A stretch of 64,000 bases of DNA. It comes from Marinomonas mediterranea MMB-1. Its GTDB lineage: Bacteria > Pseudomonadota > Gammaproteobacteria > Pseudomonadales > Marinomonadaceae. Location: positions 3,348,001 to 3,412,000 of the forward strand of contig NC_015276.1 in the NCBI RefSeq assembly GCF_000192865.1. Reading direction: 5' to 3'. Numbering within the stretch: the first letter of the stretch is position 1; every line of letters starts with the position of its first letter. Below, one piece after another: positions 16,747-26,870 of the stretch. Made by a program: the position numbers and the translations under genes. A model generated the notes under the pieces. It had not been told where the DNA came from. It worked only from the letters and a program-made list of their open reading frames with translations, and did not search any database.

Positions 16747-18312
16747 TTAAGTCTCTTCATTCCCACAAGCGTACGTTTGAACTTGCCCCTCGGCGTTCCA
16801 AGACTCCAATCTCACATCAAACCCCCATAGCCTTCGAAAGTGCCTGATCACTTCGACCGTATCGTTATTTAAGGGCCGGTCGTTATCCATTACATGACGC
16901 AGTACAATACTTCGATCGCCATCTATGTTGACTCGTTGAACTTGGATATTGGGCTCTCGATAACTCAGATTGTATTGCTGAGCAAGTCGTTGACGCAGAC
17001 GTTGAAAGCCCTCTTCATTATGGATTTCTTTCACTTCAACAAAAGGATCCAGTACATCATTCTCAATGCCGAAGAAGCGGAAATCACGCATGACTTTGGG
17101 TGATAAAAATTGCAGTATGAAACTCTCATCTTTAAAGTTTCGCATCGCAAAATCGAGTGTTTTTAGCCAATCACCACCCGCAATGTCAGGGAACCAGTGT
17201 CGGTCCTCATCAGTCGGCTCTTCACACATGCGCTTGATATCCGTATAAATCGCAAAACCTAACGCGTAGGGATTGACCCCACTGTAATAAGACGAATCAA
17301 ATTCAGGTTGAAAAACAACGTTCGTATGAGACTGCAAGAATTCCAGAATAAAGCCTTCGTCCACTTTCTTTCTGTTATACAGTTCGTTCATTAGCGTATA
17401 GTGCCAAAACGACGCCCACCCTTCGTTCATCACTTGAGTTTGGCGTTGAGGATAAAAATACTGCGCCATTTTACGAACGATGCGTATCAGCTCTCTTTGC
17501 CAAGGTTGAAGTAACGGCGCATTTTTCTCTAAAAAATACAGTAAGTTTTCTTGAGGCTCTTCAGGAAAAACACGCTCTTTGTTCTGCTCTCCAGCGCTTT
17601 TACCAAATTTGGGAATGGTTCTCCAGAGGTCGTTTACTTGTTGCTGAAGCGCTTTTTCACGCTCATCTTGTCGAGCTTTTTCTTCTTGAATGGAAAGAGG
17701 AACCGGACGTTTATACCTGTCTACACCAAAGTTCATCAGCGCATGACAAGAGTCCAATGTTAACTCAACTTCTTCGATGCCATATTTCTCTTCACACTGT
17801 TGGACATACTTCTTAGCAAACACAAGGTAGTCGATAATGGCGGTTGCATCGGTCCAGGTCTTAAAAAGATAATTTCCTTTAAAGAAGGAGTTATGGCCAT
17901 AACAGGCATGAGCAATCACGAGCGCCTGCATCATCATGTTGTTCTCTTCCATTAAGTAGGCAATACAAGGCGAAGAGTTGATAACAATCTCATACGCTAA
18001 GCCCATACGACCGCGCTTGTAGTTTTGCTCGACTTCAAGAAACTGCTTACCATAAGACCAATGGCTGTATCCTAACGGCATACCCACTGATGCGTAGGCA
18101 TCCATCATTTGCTCTGAACTGATTATTTCGATCTGATTTGGATAAGTATCTAAGCCAAATTCAGAGGCAATCTTACCAATCTCTTCGTCATATTCTTGTA
18201 TCAGCTCGAAAGTCCAATCAGGGCCTTGGGATAAAAAACCGTTCTTACTTTTACTGGCTTTACTACCTTTACTGGTCGCTCTACTAGCGGATCTATTGCT
18301 TGTTCGAGTCAT
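16747..18312 (-). CDS. SpoVR family protein (YcgB-like)
   Basis: The product has 521 residues when started at MTRTSNRSAS, which has a perfect AAAGGAGG site eight bases upstream. An earlier ATG in this frame lies inside yeaH. Family features include GPDWTFELIQEYDEEI, MPLGYSHWSYGKQF, HACYGHNSFFKGNY and MNEGWASFWHY, close to E. coli YcgB in length. The first ~25 residues are Ser/Lys-rich and lie outside the conserved part. It overlaps yeaH by 20 bp and is the last gene of the prkA-yeaH-spoVR operon, usually linked to starvation and stress responses. The biochemical function of SpoVR remains unclear. Confidence 0.93.
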   Translation of the reverse strand: MTRTSNRSASRATSKGSKASKSKNGFLSQGPDWTFELIQEYDEEIGKIASEFGLDTYPNQIEIISSEQMMDAYASVGMPLGYSHWSYGKQFLEVEQNYKRGRMGLAYEIVINSSPCIAYLMEENNMMMQALVIAHACYGHNSFFKGNYLFKTWTDATAIIDYLVFAKKYVQQCEEKYGIEEVELTLDSCHALMNFGVDRYKRPVPLSIQEEKARQDEREKALQQQVNDLWRTIPKFGKSAGEQNKERVFPEEPQENLLYFLEKNAPLLQPWQRELIRIVRKMAQYFYPQRQTQVMNEGWASFWHYTLMNELYNRKKVDEGFILEFLQSHTNVVFQPEFDSSYYSGVNPYALGFAIYTDIKRMCEEPTDEDRHWFPDIAGGDWLKTLDFAMRNFKDESFILQFLSPKVMRDFRFFGIENDVLDPFVEVKEIHNEEGFQRLRQRLAQQYNLSYREPNIQVQRVNIDGDRSIVLRHVMDNDRPLNNDTVEVIRHFRRLWGFDVRLESWNAEGQVQTYACGNEET

Positions 18313-19588
18313 GCTGCCTCCTTTGGAACAAATCGCGGAAGACAGGATAGATGTCTCCAACATCAACGATGTGTCTCATTGAGAAGTAATCTGGGAATTG
18401 GTTTTGCAAGACATCATAAGCATGCCACAGGCTTTGATGGTCTCGTGGTGTAATTTCGATGTAAGTGAAGTATTGAAGCTTTTGTATAATGTCATCGGCC
18501 ACTAATTTGCGGCAAATTTCGGAATCATCATCCCAATTGTCACCATCGGACGCTTGAGCCGCATAGATATTCCAAGCATCAGGGGAGTAACGCTCATCGA
18601 TAATTTTATTCATCAATTTTAAGGCACTTGAAACAATGGTTCCGCCAGTTTCACGGGAATAGAAAAATTCTTCTTCCGATACTTCCTTAGCACTTGTGTG
18701 ATGCCGAATAAAAACAACGTCGATTTTTTCATAATTTCGCGTCAAAAAGAGATAAAGCAGAATAAAGAAGCGTTTTGCAATGTTCTTGGTTTCCTGCGTC
18801 ATTGAACCGGACACGTCCATGACACAAAACATCACAGCTTTGCTGCTGGGTTTTGGTTCTTTAACATGGTGGTTATAGCGAAGGTCATACGTGTCTAAAA
18901 ATGGGGTTCGTTCGATCTTTTCTTTGAGTAGCTTAATCTTTTCATCTAACCAAGCTAATTGAGCCGGATCTACCTCGCCATCACACTCTGCAAGCAGCTT
19001 TTCTCGCTCTTCTTCCGCTTCACGAAGCTTACGACGAGAACCTCCGCTCATCACCATTCTACGAGCGTAGGCATTGCGCATTGAGCGAACAATATTGAGC
19101 TTGGACGGTGTACCTTCCGACACAATCCCAGCATGACGCAAGCTAAATTCTTTGACTTCTTTTAACTCTTTTCGAAGGAGGTTAGGTAGGGCTAAGTCTT
19201 CAAAAACATAATCTAAAAACTCATCTTGGGAAATTTGAAAAACGAAATCATCTTCCCCTTCTCCCTGATTGCCAGGCTTTCCCTGACCACTACCGGAACC
19301 CGCACCACCGCCCTGAGGTTTGGGAATACGGTCACCCGTTGTGTACTCCTTGTTACCTGGATGAACAATAGAGCCGCGGCCACCTTCACCATGACCAAAA
19401 TTCGGTTCATGTATGTCTTTTTGAGGGATGGTGATTTTCTCACCTCGGTCAAGATCTTTGATACTACGCTCATTTACGGCCTCTTCTACCGCTTTGCGAA
19501 TATGCTGGCGATAGCGACGTAAAAAACGCTGACGATTAACACTACTCTTGTGCTTACCATTTAGGCGGCGGTCGATAATATATGACAT
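18293..19588 (-). CDS. yeaH: DUF444 / von Willebrand A-domain protein YeaH
   Basis: The product has 431 residues, near the usual ~427. The N-terminus (IDRRLNGKHKSSVNRQRFLR) is typical of YeaH. A Gly-rich linker follows at about residues 90-110. The C-terminal von Willebrand A-like domain has the metal site VMDVSGSMTQ (DxSxS). A GAGGAGGT ribosome binding site precedes the ATG. It lies between prkA (256 bp upstream, same strand) and spoVR (overlapping). YeaH acts with the YeaG kinase in stress adaptation in E. coli. Confidence 0.93.
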   Translation of the reverse strand: MSYIIDRRLNGKHKSSVNRQRFLRRYRQHIRKAVEEAVNERSIKDLDRGEKITIPQKDIHEPNFGHGEGGRGSIVHPGNKEYTTGDRIPKPQGGGAGSGSGQGKPGNQGEGEDDFVFQISQDEFLDYVFEDLALPNLLRKELKEVKEFSLRHAGIVSEGTPSKLNIVRSMRNAYARRMVMSGGSRRKLREAEEEREKLLAECDGEVDPAQLAWLDEKIKLLKEKIERTPFLDTYDLRYNHHVKEPKPSSKAVMFCVMDVSGSMTQETKNIAKRFFILLYLFLTRNYEKIDVVFIRHHTSAKEVSEEEFFYSRETGGTIVSSALKLMNKIIDERYSPDAWNIYAAQASDGDNWDDDSEICRKLVADDIIQKLQYFTYIEITPRDHQSLWHAYDVLQNQFPDYFSMRHIVDVGDIYPVFRDLFQRRQHDSNKQ

Positions 19589-19844
19589 GCACGCACCTCC
19601 TCATAATCATCTTGTCGGCCAAGTGCCGCCTTCTAAAAGTTTGCTAATGGGTACGGTTTGATCCATCAAACTTACCTCAACGCTGCAAACTCATTGAAAG
19701 CGGTATAAAGCGAGCAGTATTGCCATTAAGCCTATGCAATTACCCGTTTAGACTTAACGGCTCTTTTGCTTTACCACTAACCTACCCAACATACGAACTC
19801 AGTAGATTAATCTGCTCGCTTTACTCTGGAGCTTTCGTTTTCCG

Positions 19845-21767
19845 TTACTGAGATTTACGAACACGTAAGTACCATTCCGACAACAGTCTAACTTGCTTCT
19901 CGGTATAGCCTCGCTTCACCATTCGCTTCACAAACTCATTGTGTTTTTTCTTCTCTTCACTTGACGATTTAGCACTAAACGAAATAACAGGTAGCAAGTC
20001 TTCCGTGTTAGAGAACATTTTCCGCTCAATGACAACACGTAGCTTTTCATAGCCTAACCAGCTTGGGTTTTTACCCGCATTGTTCGCTCTCGCTCTTAAC
20101 ACAAAGTTCACGACTTCATTCCTAAAGTCTTTCGGATTGCTGATACCCGCTGGTTTTTCTATCTTCTCAAGTTCGTCGTTTATGGCCGATCTGTCCAGAA
20201 TATCGCCCGTTTCTGGATCACGATATTCTTGATCTTGAATCCAAAAATCAGCGTAGGTGACGTATCGATCAAATATATTTTGACCGTATTCAGAATAGGA
20301 TTCTAAATACGCTGTTTGAATTTCTTTTCCTATGAATTCAACGTATCTAGGGGCTAAATACTCTTTAAGCGCACGCAAATAGCGATCATGTCGCTCTTGA
20401 TCAAACTGCTCTTGCTCTATCTGCTGTTCCAAAACATACATTAGGTGAACAGGGTTGGCGGCTACCTCTATGGGGTCAAAGTTAAATACCCGAGACAAAA
20501 TCTTAAAAGCAAACCGGGTTGAGAGGCCATCCATTCCTTCGTCAACACCCGCCGCATCTTTATACTCTTGCAGTGATTTCGCTTTAGGATCGATGTCTTT
20601 TAATGACTCACCATCGTAAATACGCATTTTTGAGTAAAGACTGGAGTTCTCAGGGTCCTTCATGCGTGAAAGCACAGTGAATTGAGCGAGCATTTTAAGC
20701 GTATCTGGAGCGCATGGCGCACTGTCCAAAGAAGAGTGTTCGAGCAACTTCATGTAAATGCTCATTTCTTCGGATACACGTAAACAATATGGCACTTTAA
20801 CGGTATAAACACGGTCGATAAAGGCTTCATTTGTTTTGTTGTTCTTGAAAGACTGCCACTCAGACTCGTTCGAGTGCGCAAGTATAATGCCGTCAAATGG
20901 AATGCTTCCAAGACCTTCGGTGCCGTTGTAGTTGCCTTCTTGAGTCGCGGTTAGTAAAGGGTGCAACACTTTAATCGGCGCTTTGAACATCTCAACAAAT
21001 TCCATGATCCCGCGATTACCTCGACAAAGACCACCGGAATAGCTGTACGCATCCGCGTCATTCTGCTCAAAGAACTCAAGCTTACGAATATCAACCTTAC
21101 CGACTAACGATGAAATATCTTGGTTATTCTCATCACCAGGTTCCGTTTTTGAAATGGCCACTTGCTTGATAGCAGAAGGGTAAATTTTGACGACTTTGAA
21201 TTGTTGAATGTCACCATTAAATTCTTTCAGTCGTTTTGATGCCCACGGCGACATAACCCCTTTCAAATATCGACCGGGAATGCCGTAGTCTTCTTCCAAT
21301 ATCTGCCCATCTTCATTTAAATCAAACAAAGACAAAGGCGACTCAAAGACCGGGGAGTCTTTAATGGCGTAGAATGGAACAGATTGCATCATCTCTTTCA
21401 GCTTTTCAGCCAGCGATGATTTCCCCCCCCCAACAGGACCAAGTAAATAAAGAACCTGTTTGGATTCTTCAAGCCCCTGCGCGGCATGCTTTAAAAACGC
21501 CACAATACGTTCTATGGATTCTTCCATTCCATAGAAATGTTCAAAAGTTGGGTAACGCTTGATTAATTTGTTGGAAAATATTCGACTTGACCTAGAGTCT
21601 TTGGACGTATCAATGACCTCAGGCTCTCCTATTGCCATCAGAAGACGCTCTGCGGGTGAAGCGTATGCAGATTTGTCCGTTTTACAAAGGTTTAAATACT
21701 CATCCAACGTAATCTCTTCGTCTTGTTGAGCATCAAATCGGGCTTGGATATGTTCAAATATACTCAT
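19845..21767 (-). CDS. PrkA/YeaG serine protein kinase
   Basis: The product has 640 residues, as expected for PrkA (E. coli YeaG). The AAA-like N-terminal domain has a P-loop (LLGPVGGGKSSLAEKL, about residues 107-122), and the later part (IILAHSNESEWQSF) matches the second ATPase motif. The C-terminal PrkA kinase domain follows from about 400. An AAGGGGAAG ribosome binding site precedes the ATG. It is the first gene of the operon with yeaH and spoVR, an arrangement common in gammaproteobacteria for stationary-phase and nutrient stress. The promoter should lie in the 711-bp space at 21768-22478. Confidence 0.94.
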   Translation of the reverse strand: MSIFEHIQARFDAQQDEEITLDEYLNLCKTDKSAYASPAERLLMAIGEPEVIDTSKDSRSSRIFSNKLIKRYPTFEHFYGMEESIERIVAFLKHAAQGLEESKQVLYLLGPVGGGKSSLAEKLKEMMQSVPFYAIKDSPVFESPLSLFDLNEDGQILEEDYGIPGRYLKGVMSPWASKRLKEFNGDIQQFKVVKIYPSAIKQVAISKTEPGDENNQDISSLVGKVDIRKLEFFEQNDADAYSYSGGLCRGNRGIMEFVEMFKAPIKVLHPLLTATQEGNYNGTEGLGSIPFDGIILAHSNESEWQSFKNNKTNEAFIDRVYTVKVPYCLRVSEEMSIYMKLLEHSSLDSAPCAPDTLKMLAQFTVLSRMKDPENSSLYSKMRIYDGESLKDIDPKAKSLQEYKDAAGVDEGMDGLSTRFAFKILSRVFNFDPIEVAANPVHLMYVLEQQIEQEQFDQERHDRYLRALKEYLAPRYVEFIGKEIQTAYLESYSEYGQNIFDRYVTYADFWIQDQEYRDPETGDILDRSAINDELEKIEKPAGISNPKDFRNEVVNFVLRARANNAGKNPSWLGYEKLRVVIERKMFSNTEDLLPVISFSAKSSSEEKKKHNEFVKRMVKRGYTEKQVRLLSEWYLRVRKSQ

Positions 21768-22478
21768 CTCGGCTTCCCCTTAATTAGGTATAGCAAGGAA
21801 AGATACAAAACGCCGAAGCACTGATCCCTAAACACTAGGGCAACATGCTCCTTGCCCCTGATCACGCCTTACGTTTGACTAAACTCGGTTTAACTGTTCA
21901 TTTTTTATACGAGCAATATTCTTTCCAACGTCACTTATTTTAAAAAGCTTTTCTGAAAAAGAGCGCTACTCGCGTTGCATCTCGAACGTAGAAAATAGAA
22001 AATCGAATGAGCTAAGCTTGCAAATAGTTACGCGACACACCACTGTCAGGTTCGACGTTTACAAAGAGCTAAAAGCGGGTGTTAGAAGCGATATCTACGC
22101 GCCGAGCGCTGGATCATTTCGTTTTGCTCACCCCCTTATTTAAAGAGCTGAAAAACACATTCGCCTATATGAAAGGTTTAGCATAATCTTCTAGGTTAAC
22201 AAGGTTGGCGTTTAAAACACCTTTAAAATAAATCCTCACAAAAACAAGGTGATAGCGCATTAAGTCGCTGAAAATAAAGCGTTTAAGAGAAATTTAACTT
22301 TTTGATGCAATATGTGTCGTTTCGCAATAATTGCACATAGTTAACGTAAATTAAGCCAATATTAGGCTACGAAATGGGTACTAATTAGGCGGCCCTTACA
22401 GCACAATTAGTTGATTCGAAAAACAAAATGTCGGTATGAAGCACTCGATCGTCATACCTAGACTGAAAGAGGTAAACA
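21768..22478. other. 711-bp intergenic space with no gene
   Basis: The space lies between the divergent prkA and flavin reductase-like genes. I find no convincing reading frame, RNA gene or repeat. It should hold the promoters of both flanking transcription units. It is AT-rich, especially near 22200-22400, but I cannot place -10 or -35 boxes with confidence. A small RNA cannot be excluded by eye. Confidence 0.6.
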
Positions 22479-23087
22479 GTGGATTTTAACTTCAATGAAC
22501 TCAGTAGCAATCAACGTTATCATTTGATGACGCAAACAATCACACCTCGTCCAATTGCTTGGATCTTGACTGAAAATGAGGATGGTTCATTTAATCTTGC
22601 TCCTTTTTCTTACTTTGCAGCATTAAACTCCGATCCCGCTTTAGTGGTTGTCTCCATTGGAAACAAATCCAGTGATACGCCTAAAGATACAAAGAAAAAC
22701 CTTTTAAGAACAAAGGAATGCGTTTTGCATATCCCTAGTTTAGAGCACGCAAACGCGGTAAATGAAAGTGCAGCGACACTTGACTACCACGACACAGAAT
22801 TGACACGTTCTGGCGTCACAATAGCACCGTTCGTAGATAGCTTACCTCGAATAAGCGAAGCGAAAGTCGCCATGCACTGTTCTTTATACGATGTCCACCA
22901 GTTTGGTGATGCAGGGTTCGAAGCGTGCTATCTTGAAATTCAGGCCGTCTATATTGACGATGAGCTCGTAACAACGGATGAACAAAGAACAACAGTAAGC
23001 GCAAGTATATTGAATCCGCTAGGCCGCTTAGGTGGCAGTGACTACGCAACGTTCGGCGGCTCCTTGACACTTAAGCGACCAAAATAA
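22479..23087 (+). CDS. Flavin reductase-like domain protein (FMN-binding split barrel)
   Basis: The product has 202 residues and uses a GTG start preceded by GAAAGAGGT. It matches the flavin reductase-like family: the N-terminal TQTITPRPIAWILTENEDGS and NLAPFSYFAALNSDPALVVV segments bind FMN, followed by SSDTPKDTKKNL and a C-terminal NPLGRLGGSDYATFGG. Members often take NAD(P)H-reduced flavin or act as flavoprotein oxidoreductases of unknown substrate. It is monocistronic, with a possible terminator at 23126-23156 before the next gene. Confidence 0.88.
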   Translation: MDFNFNELSSNQRYHLMTQTITPRPIAWILTENEDGSFNLAPFSYFAALNSDPALVVVSIGNKSSDTPKDTKKNLLRTKECVLHIPSLEHANAVNESAATLDYHDTELTRSGVTIAPFVDSLPRISEAKVAMHCSLYDVHQFGDAGFEACYLEIQAVYIDDELVTTDEQRTTVSASILNPLGRLGGSDYATFGGSLTLKRPK

Positions 23088-23125
23088 ACGAGTAAATTAG
23101 GTAGGTATTGAGAAAGGTATGCATG

Positions 23126-23156
23126 CTCCCCCACGCGCTGACTCAAGGGGGGTTTT
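23126..23156 (+). terminator. Possible terminator after the flavin reductase-like gene
   Basis: A run of five C pairs with a run of G about 15 bases later, and the stem is followed by TTTT. The stem is short and the loop large, so the call is weak. Confidence 0.4.
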
Positions 23157-23198
23157 AGCTCTTTTTCCGGTGTAGCAGATTATTAATGAGGTACCAAG

Positions 23199-25823
23199 AT
23201 GGACACAAACGAAATCGTACCAGGTCTTCCGTTCACACAAGATGCACCAGAAACAATCATCGACGCTCTAAAGCAGTGCGGCACATTGAAAGAACTCAGT
23301 GCTGGCGAATCCTTAGCGAAGCAGTTTGAAATTGGGCAGGAGATCTATTTTTTACTAGACGGTGAAATCGCCATTACGATTCCACTTAGAGAACAACAAA
23401 AGTCGTATCATGTTGGCTTAATAAGCGAGCAGTATTCTCCAATAGGCTGGTCTGCTTTCAGACACCCATCCCGCTATGCGACGAGCTTTCATGCAACGAA
23501 AGCGACAACCTTAATCAGCTGGCCGATCCTTGAACTCGTAAAATTAATTGAATCGGATCTTGAATTTGGTAATGCCTTTTTACGTTTCGTTTATACTGAA
23601 TCCCTTCCGGTACTTACCAACATACAAAATCAAACTCGCCCATTCTTTGCAAACGAATCTCTCGCGTTTGAAGAAACGAGACCATTACGTGACCCAGAAT
23701 CCCAACAACATACTCTAAAAGAAGCAACGACACTACTTAGCAATTCCGCTTTTTTTGAAGGTTTTACCCAAGCAGAGTTACACTCATTTGCCAAAAAATC
23801 GTCTATTATATTAGCCCATCAAGGCGATATTATTTCTCAGCAGGACGAATATGCGGATGGCATATACTTGCTGGCAAAAGGGAAAGCGATTATCAGCTAC
23901 CAAACTGATCGAGGGGAGATTATCACCACACGCTCAATCTCACGCACAGGAACCGTGCTGGCATGGTGTACATCGGATCTCAACTTGAAGAACCGCACCT
24001 CTATTGTTTCGTCCCGAGACTCTTCAATTTTATTTATCAGTAAACAAGATTTAATATCGATTTTAAACGACTCTCCGAAAACAAGCGTTAAATATTGGTT
24101 GAGATTAATTTGGCTAATCGGCACCCATTTGCTGGCTGCGCGAATGAGGTATTTGTCTCAGATCGCAAATGATGAAGTGTTGGCCGTAAACAACGTTATT
24201 GAACAAAACAGCGCGGTTCTTCCTGTTAGTTCGGCACTTTATAAGGTTGGAAAACTGCTCAGCTCTGTCGTCACAACAGACGAAGCGTTCGGTATTTTAT
24301 ATGAGTGTCTGCATTTTGGACAAAAGATAGAACGAACCATCTCTGGAATGTGCCTCGATATTTTAAAAGATCAGCAACGGGAAAACGCATTCTACCGTCA
24401 GTTGATGTCTATTTACGATCATATTCATGAGTTGCCACTGGAAATGCACGCACATGATGTCCGACGTAAAGCATCGGAGCTTTTTAAACTCGCATTTCAG
24501 CAAACTCCCTACGTCATAAAAGGGCTAGAAAATTTACCTAGAAGCCCAAATACCATTTTTATTTATAATCACCTGATGGGGGCAGAGAGCACCCAGCTAC
24601 CGAACGGCTTTCGCTTCTCTCTTGACGCGCAGTTTATCAATACGATGGTCATCGACAAGCAGTACGGTAAAACGGGAGAACGAGTGGTTCGTCGCAGTAA
24701 GGACCATGAATACTGGCGGGATGATTTCTATGAACGCTTTGGAAACATTTTCGTAACAAGCTGGGATGACCTAAAGAAAGGCACTCAAAGCCATAACGAT
24801 TTTATTGAGTTAGGCAAAGAAACACTTCGCAATGGCACACCATTGCTTATTTCTCCCGAAGGGAAAAGCTTTCCCACCACAGAATCACCGGGGGAGCTTC
24901 TCCCTTATGTGTTCGAGCTTGCAGACGCACTCAAAGGTGAAGAAGAGCCTTGGATCGTTCCAATTGCCGTTGCAAATTTCGATCGCCGTGTCGACCATAA
25001 TATCTACACCGTCGTGATAAAACCGGCTTTTCGTATTTCAGAGGTTGTTGATGTTGAAGACTCCAACTCGTTAAATACCTTTTTAGCGGAATACAAACAG
25101 ACTTATCGAGGTTACGTCGAAGAAGCAGAGTCACTTTCTCAGGAAATAAAAGCCCAGCCAGTACTAAGCTACCAACAGGGCTATCGCTCGAATGTCCGAC
25201 GCGTCAACCAAATTGACGTTGAGTTTGAGTCAGATGTGCGAGAGTTAGAATTTAGAGTCAATAACCGAGGACATGGTAATAATGCCGTTGCCTTCTATGG
25301 CTCGTCAACTATGCGACTCTGGGACAATTTCTCTGGTGCCTTCCAACCTCATGACGCCATTAATTTGGGTTTTGGTGGTGCCAGTATTAAAGCGTGCGTT
25401 TATTACTTTGAACGAATTGTCATCCCGCATTCGCCACGATCAATCGTGCTATACGTGGGAGATAACGACATTGGCAACAACAAATCCACGAACAAAGTGG
25501 TCTCACATTACGTGGCACTGCTTGAAAAAATAGATCAATACCTTCCAGGTATTCCAGTAACCATCTTGAGTATTAAGTCGAGTCCAACGCGTGAGAAGCT
25601 ACGAGCGAACATAGAAAAGACCAATAAACAGCTCGAAATGCTCGCAAAATCGCGCCCAAATACACGTTATCTCGATTTATTTTCAAAACTACTGGATAAA
25701 AATGGGGATATTGACGAATCTTATTTTGAGAATGACAGACTTCACTTAAACGCGAAAGCTTACAAAGTATGGACGAAGGAACTTCTTACGTTACAAAATT
25801 TTATATTTGAATCAAGAAATTAG
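23199..25823 (+). CDS. Fusion protein: two cyclic-nucleotide-binding domains, PlsC-like acyltransferase, SGNH hydrolase
   Basis: The product has 874 residues. Two cNMP-binding-type domains lie at about 25-130 and 175-300; the second has the typical QGDIISQQDEYADGIYLLAKG. A helical linker follows. An acyltransferase-like domain at ~437-615 has NHLMGAES in place of the usual NHxxxxD box, and SPEGKSFP in place of EGTR. An SGNH/GDSL hydrolase at ~695-870 has FYGSST (block I Ser), NLGFGGAS (block II Gly), GDND (block III) and NDRLHLN (Asp-His). No signal peptide is seen. The likely role is regulated lipid acyl transfer or hydrolysis in the cytoplasm, but substrate and activator are unknown. It is followed 50 bp later by a DHH phosphoesterase gene. 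Confidence 0.82.
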   Translation: MDTNEIVPGLPFTQDAPETIIDALKQCGTLKELSAGESLAKQFEIGQEIYFLLDGEIAITIPLREQQKSYHVGLISEQYSPIGWSAFRHPSRYATSFHATKATTLISWPILELVKLIESDLEFGNAFLRFVYTESLPVLTNIQNQTRPFFANESLAFEETRPLRDPESQQHTLKEATTLLSNSAFFEGFTQAELHSFAKKSSIILAHQGDIISQQDEYADGIYLLAKGKAIISYQTDRGEIITTRSISRTGTVLAWCTSDLNLKNRTSIVSSRDSSILFISKQDLISILNDSPKTSVKYWLRLIWLIGTHLLAARMRYLSQIANDEVLAVNNVIEQNSAVLPVSSALYKVGKLLSSVVTTDEAFGILYECLHFGQKIERTISGMCLDILKDQQRENAFYRQLMSIYDHIHELPLEMHAHDVRRKASELFKLAFQQTPYVIKGLENLPRSPNTIFIYNHLMGAESTQLPNGFRFSLDAQFINTMVIDKQYGKTGERVVRRSKDHEYWRDDFYERFGNIFVTSWDDLKKGTQSHNDFIELGKETLRNGTPLLISPEGKSFPTTESPGELLPYVFELADALKGEEEPWIVPIAVANFDRRVDHNIYTVVIKPAFRISEVVDVEDSNSLNTFLAEYKQTYRGYVEEAESLSQEIKAQPVLSYQQGYRSNVRRVNQIDVEFESDVRELEFRVNNRGHGNNAVAFYGSSTMRLWDNFSGAFQPHDAINLGFGGASIKACVYYFERIVIPHSPRSIVLYVGDNDIGNNKSTNKVVSHYVALLEKIDQYLPGIPVTILSIKSSPTREKLRANIEKTNKQLEMLAKSRPNTRYLDLFSKLLDKNGDIDESYFENDRLHLNAKAYKVWTKELLTLQNFIFESRN

Positions 25824-25873
25824 GTCTACATAACTGTTAGTATTAGAAAAGTATTCACGTACGGACAATAGCA

Positions 25874-26806
25874 ATGACAGAAAAAAAATTCCGACTAGTA
25901 ACCCGCAGTGACTTCGATGGGCTTGTATGTGCCGTTTTATTGAAAGATATGGACATGATCGACGACATACTGTTCGTTCACCCCAAAGACATGCAAGATG
26001 GCAAAATTGAAATTGGTGCAAATGACATCACCACCAACCTTCCCTATGTGGCAGGTTGCAATCTAGCCTTTGATCACCACTTAAGTGAAACCGTACGAAA
26101 TGACGGTAACATTGAAAATCATATTATTGACCCAGAAGCGCCCTCAGCTGCGCGCGTCGTATATGATTATTATGGCGGTAAGGAAAAGTTTCCTAACATA
26201 TCCGTTGATATGATGGACGCCGTTGATAAAGGCGATTCGGCGCAATTCAATGAAGATGAAGTGTTAAATCCGAAAGATTGGGTGCTGTTGAACTTCATCA
26301 TGGATGCGCGCACAGGACTTGGACGTTTTCGTGAATTCCGCATTTCAAATTACCAGCTAATGATGAAATTAATCGACTGTTGTAAGGATATGTCGATTGA
26401 AGAAATACAAGAACTCGAAGACGTCAAGGAAAGAACCGAGTTGTATTTTGACCATGACGCGAAAGCCAAAGAGCAAATTCAACGCTGTGCAACCGTCCAT
26501 AACAACTTGGTTGTTCTCGACTTAACCAATGAAGAAACGATTTACACCACAAACCGCTTTGTGATCTATGCGTTATACCCAGATTGCAACATCTCTATCC
26601 ACAAAATGTGGGGATTGAAAAAGCAAAACACGGTTTTTGCGATTGGTAAATCCATTCTAAACCGTTCATCTAACACTAACGTTGGTGAATTGTGCCTTAC
26701 TTATGGCGGCGGCGGTCACCTAAATGCAGGAACTTGCCAAGTTGAAAATGACTTGGCGGATGAAAAACTAAATGACATCATCGCAAAGATTAATCAAGAC
26801 GGATAA
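25874..26806 (+). CDS. DHH/DHHA1 family phosphoesterase (exopolyphosphatase-like)
   Basis: The product has 310 residues. The DHH domain shows the metal-binding motifs RSDFDGLVCAVL, the DHH motif itself (AFDHHLSE) and VDKGDSAQF. The DHHA1 part ends with GGGGHLNAGTCQV. Proteins of this group cleave phosphodiesters or phosphoanhydrides such as pApA, nanoRNA or polyphosphate, and the 'exopolyphosphatase-related' label is only a family name. It follows the CNB-acyltransferase-SGNH gene at 50 bp on the same strand, so the two may share a transcript. A strong terminator follows it. If it degrades cyclic or linear dinucleotides, the neighbouring nucleotide-binding domains would be of interest, but that is speculation. 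Confidence 0.85.
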   Translation: MTEKKFRLVTRSDFDGLVCAVLLKDMDMIDDILFVHPKDMQDGKIEIGANDITTNLPYVAGCNLAFDHHLSETVRNDGNIENHIIDPEAPSAARVVYDYYGGKEKFPNISVDMMDAVDKGDSAQFNEDEVLNPKDWVLLNFIMDARTGLGRFREFRISNYQLMMKLIDCCKDMSIEEIQELEDVKERTELYFDHDAKAKEQIQRCATVHNNLVVLDLTNEETIYTTNRFVIYALYPDCNISIHKMWGLKKQNTVFAIGKSILNRSSNTNVGELCLTYGGGGHLNAGTCQVENDLADEKLNDIIAKINQDG

Positions 26807-26870
26807 CTATAGAACAGCCTAACAGCAGTTTTTCTTGATGACATAAATGCGATTGCAAAAAAGTATTTAA

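Noticed and set aside
19655..19671. Short palindrome (GTTTGA / TCAAAC) between yeaH and prkA
   Set aside because: Six base pairs with no T-run are too weak to call a terminator or operator, and such matches are expected by chance.
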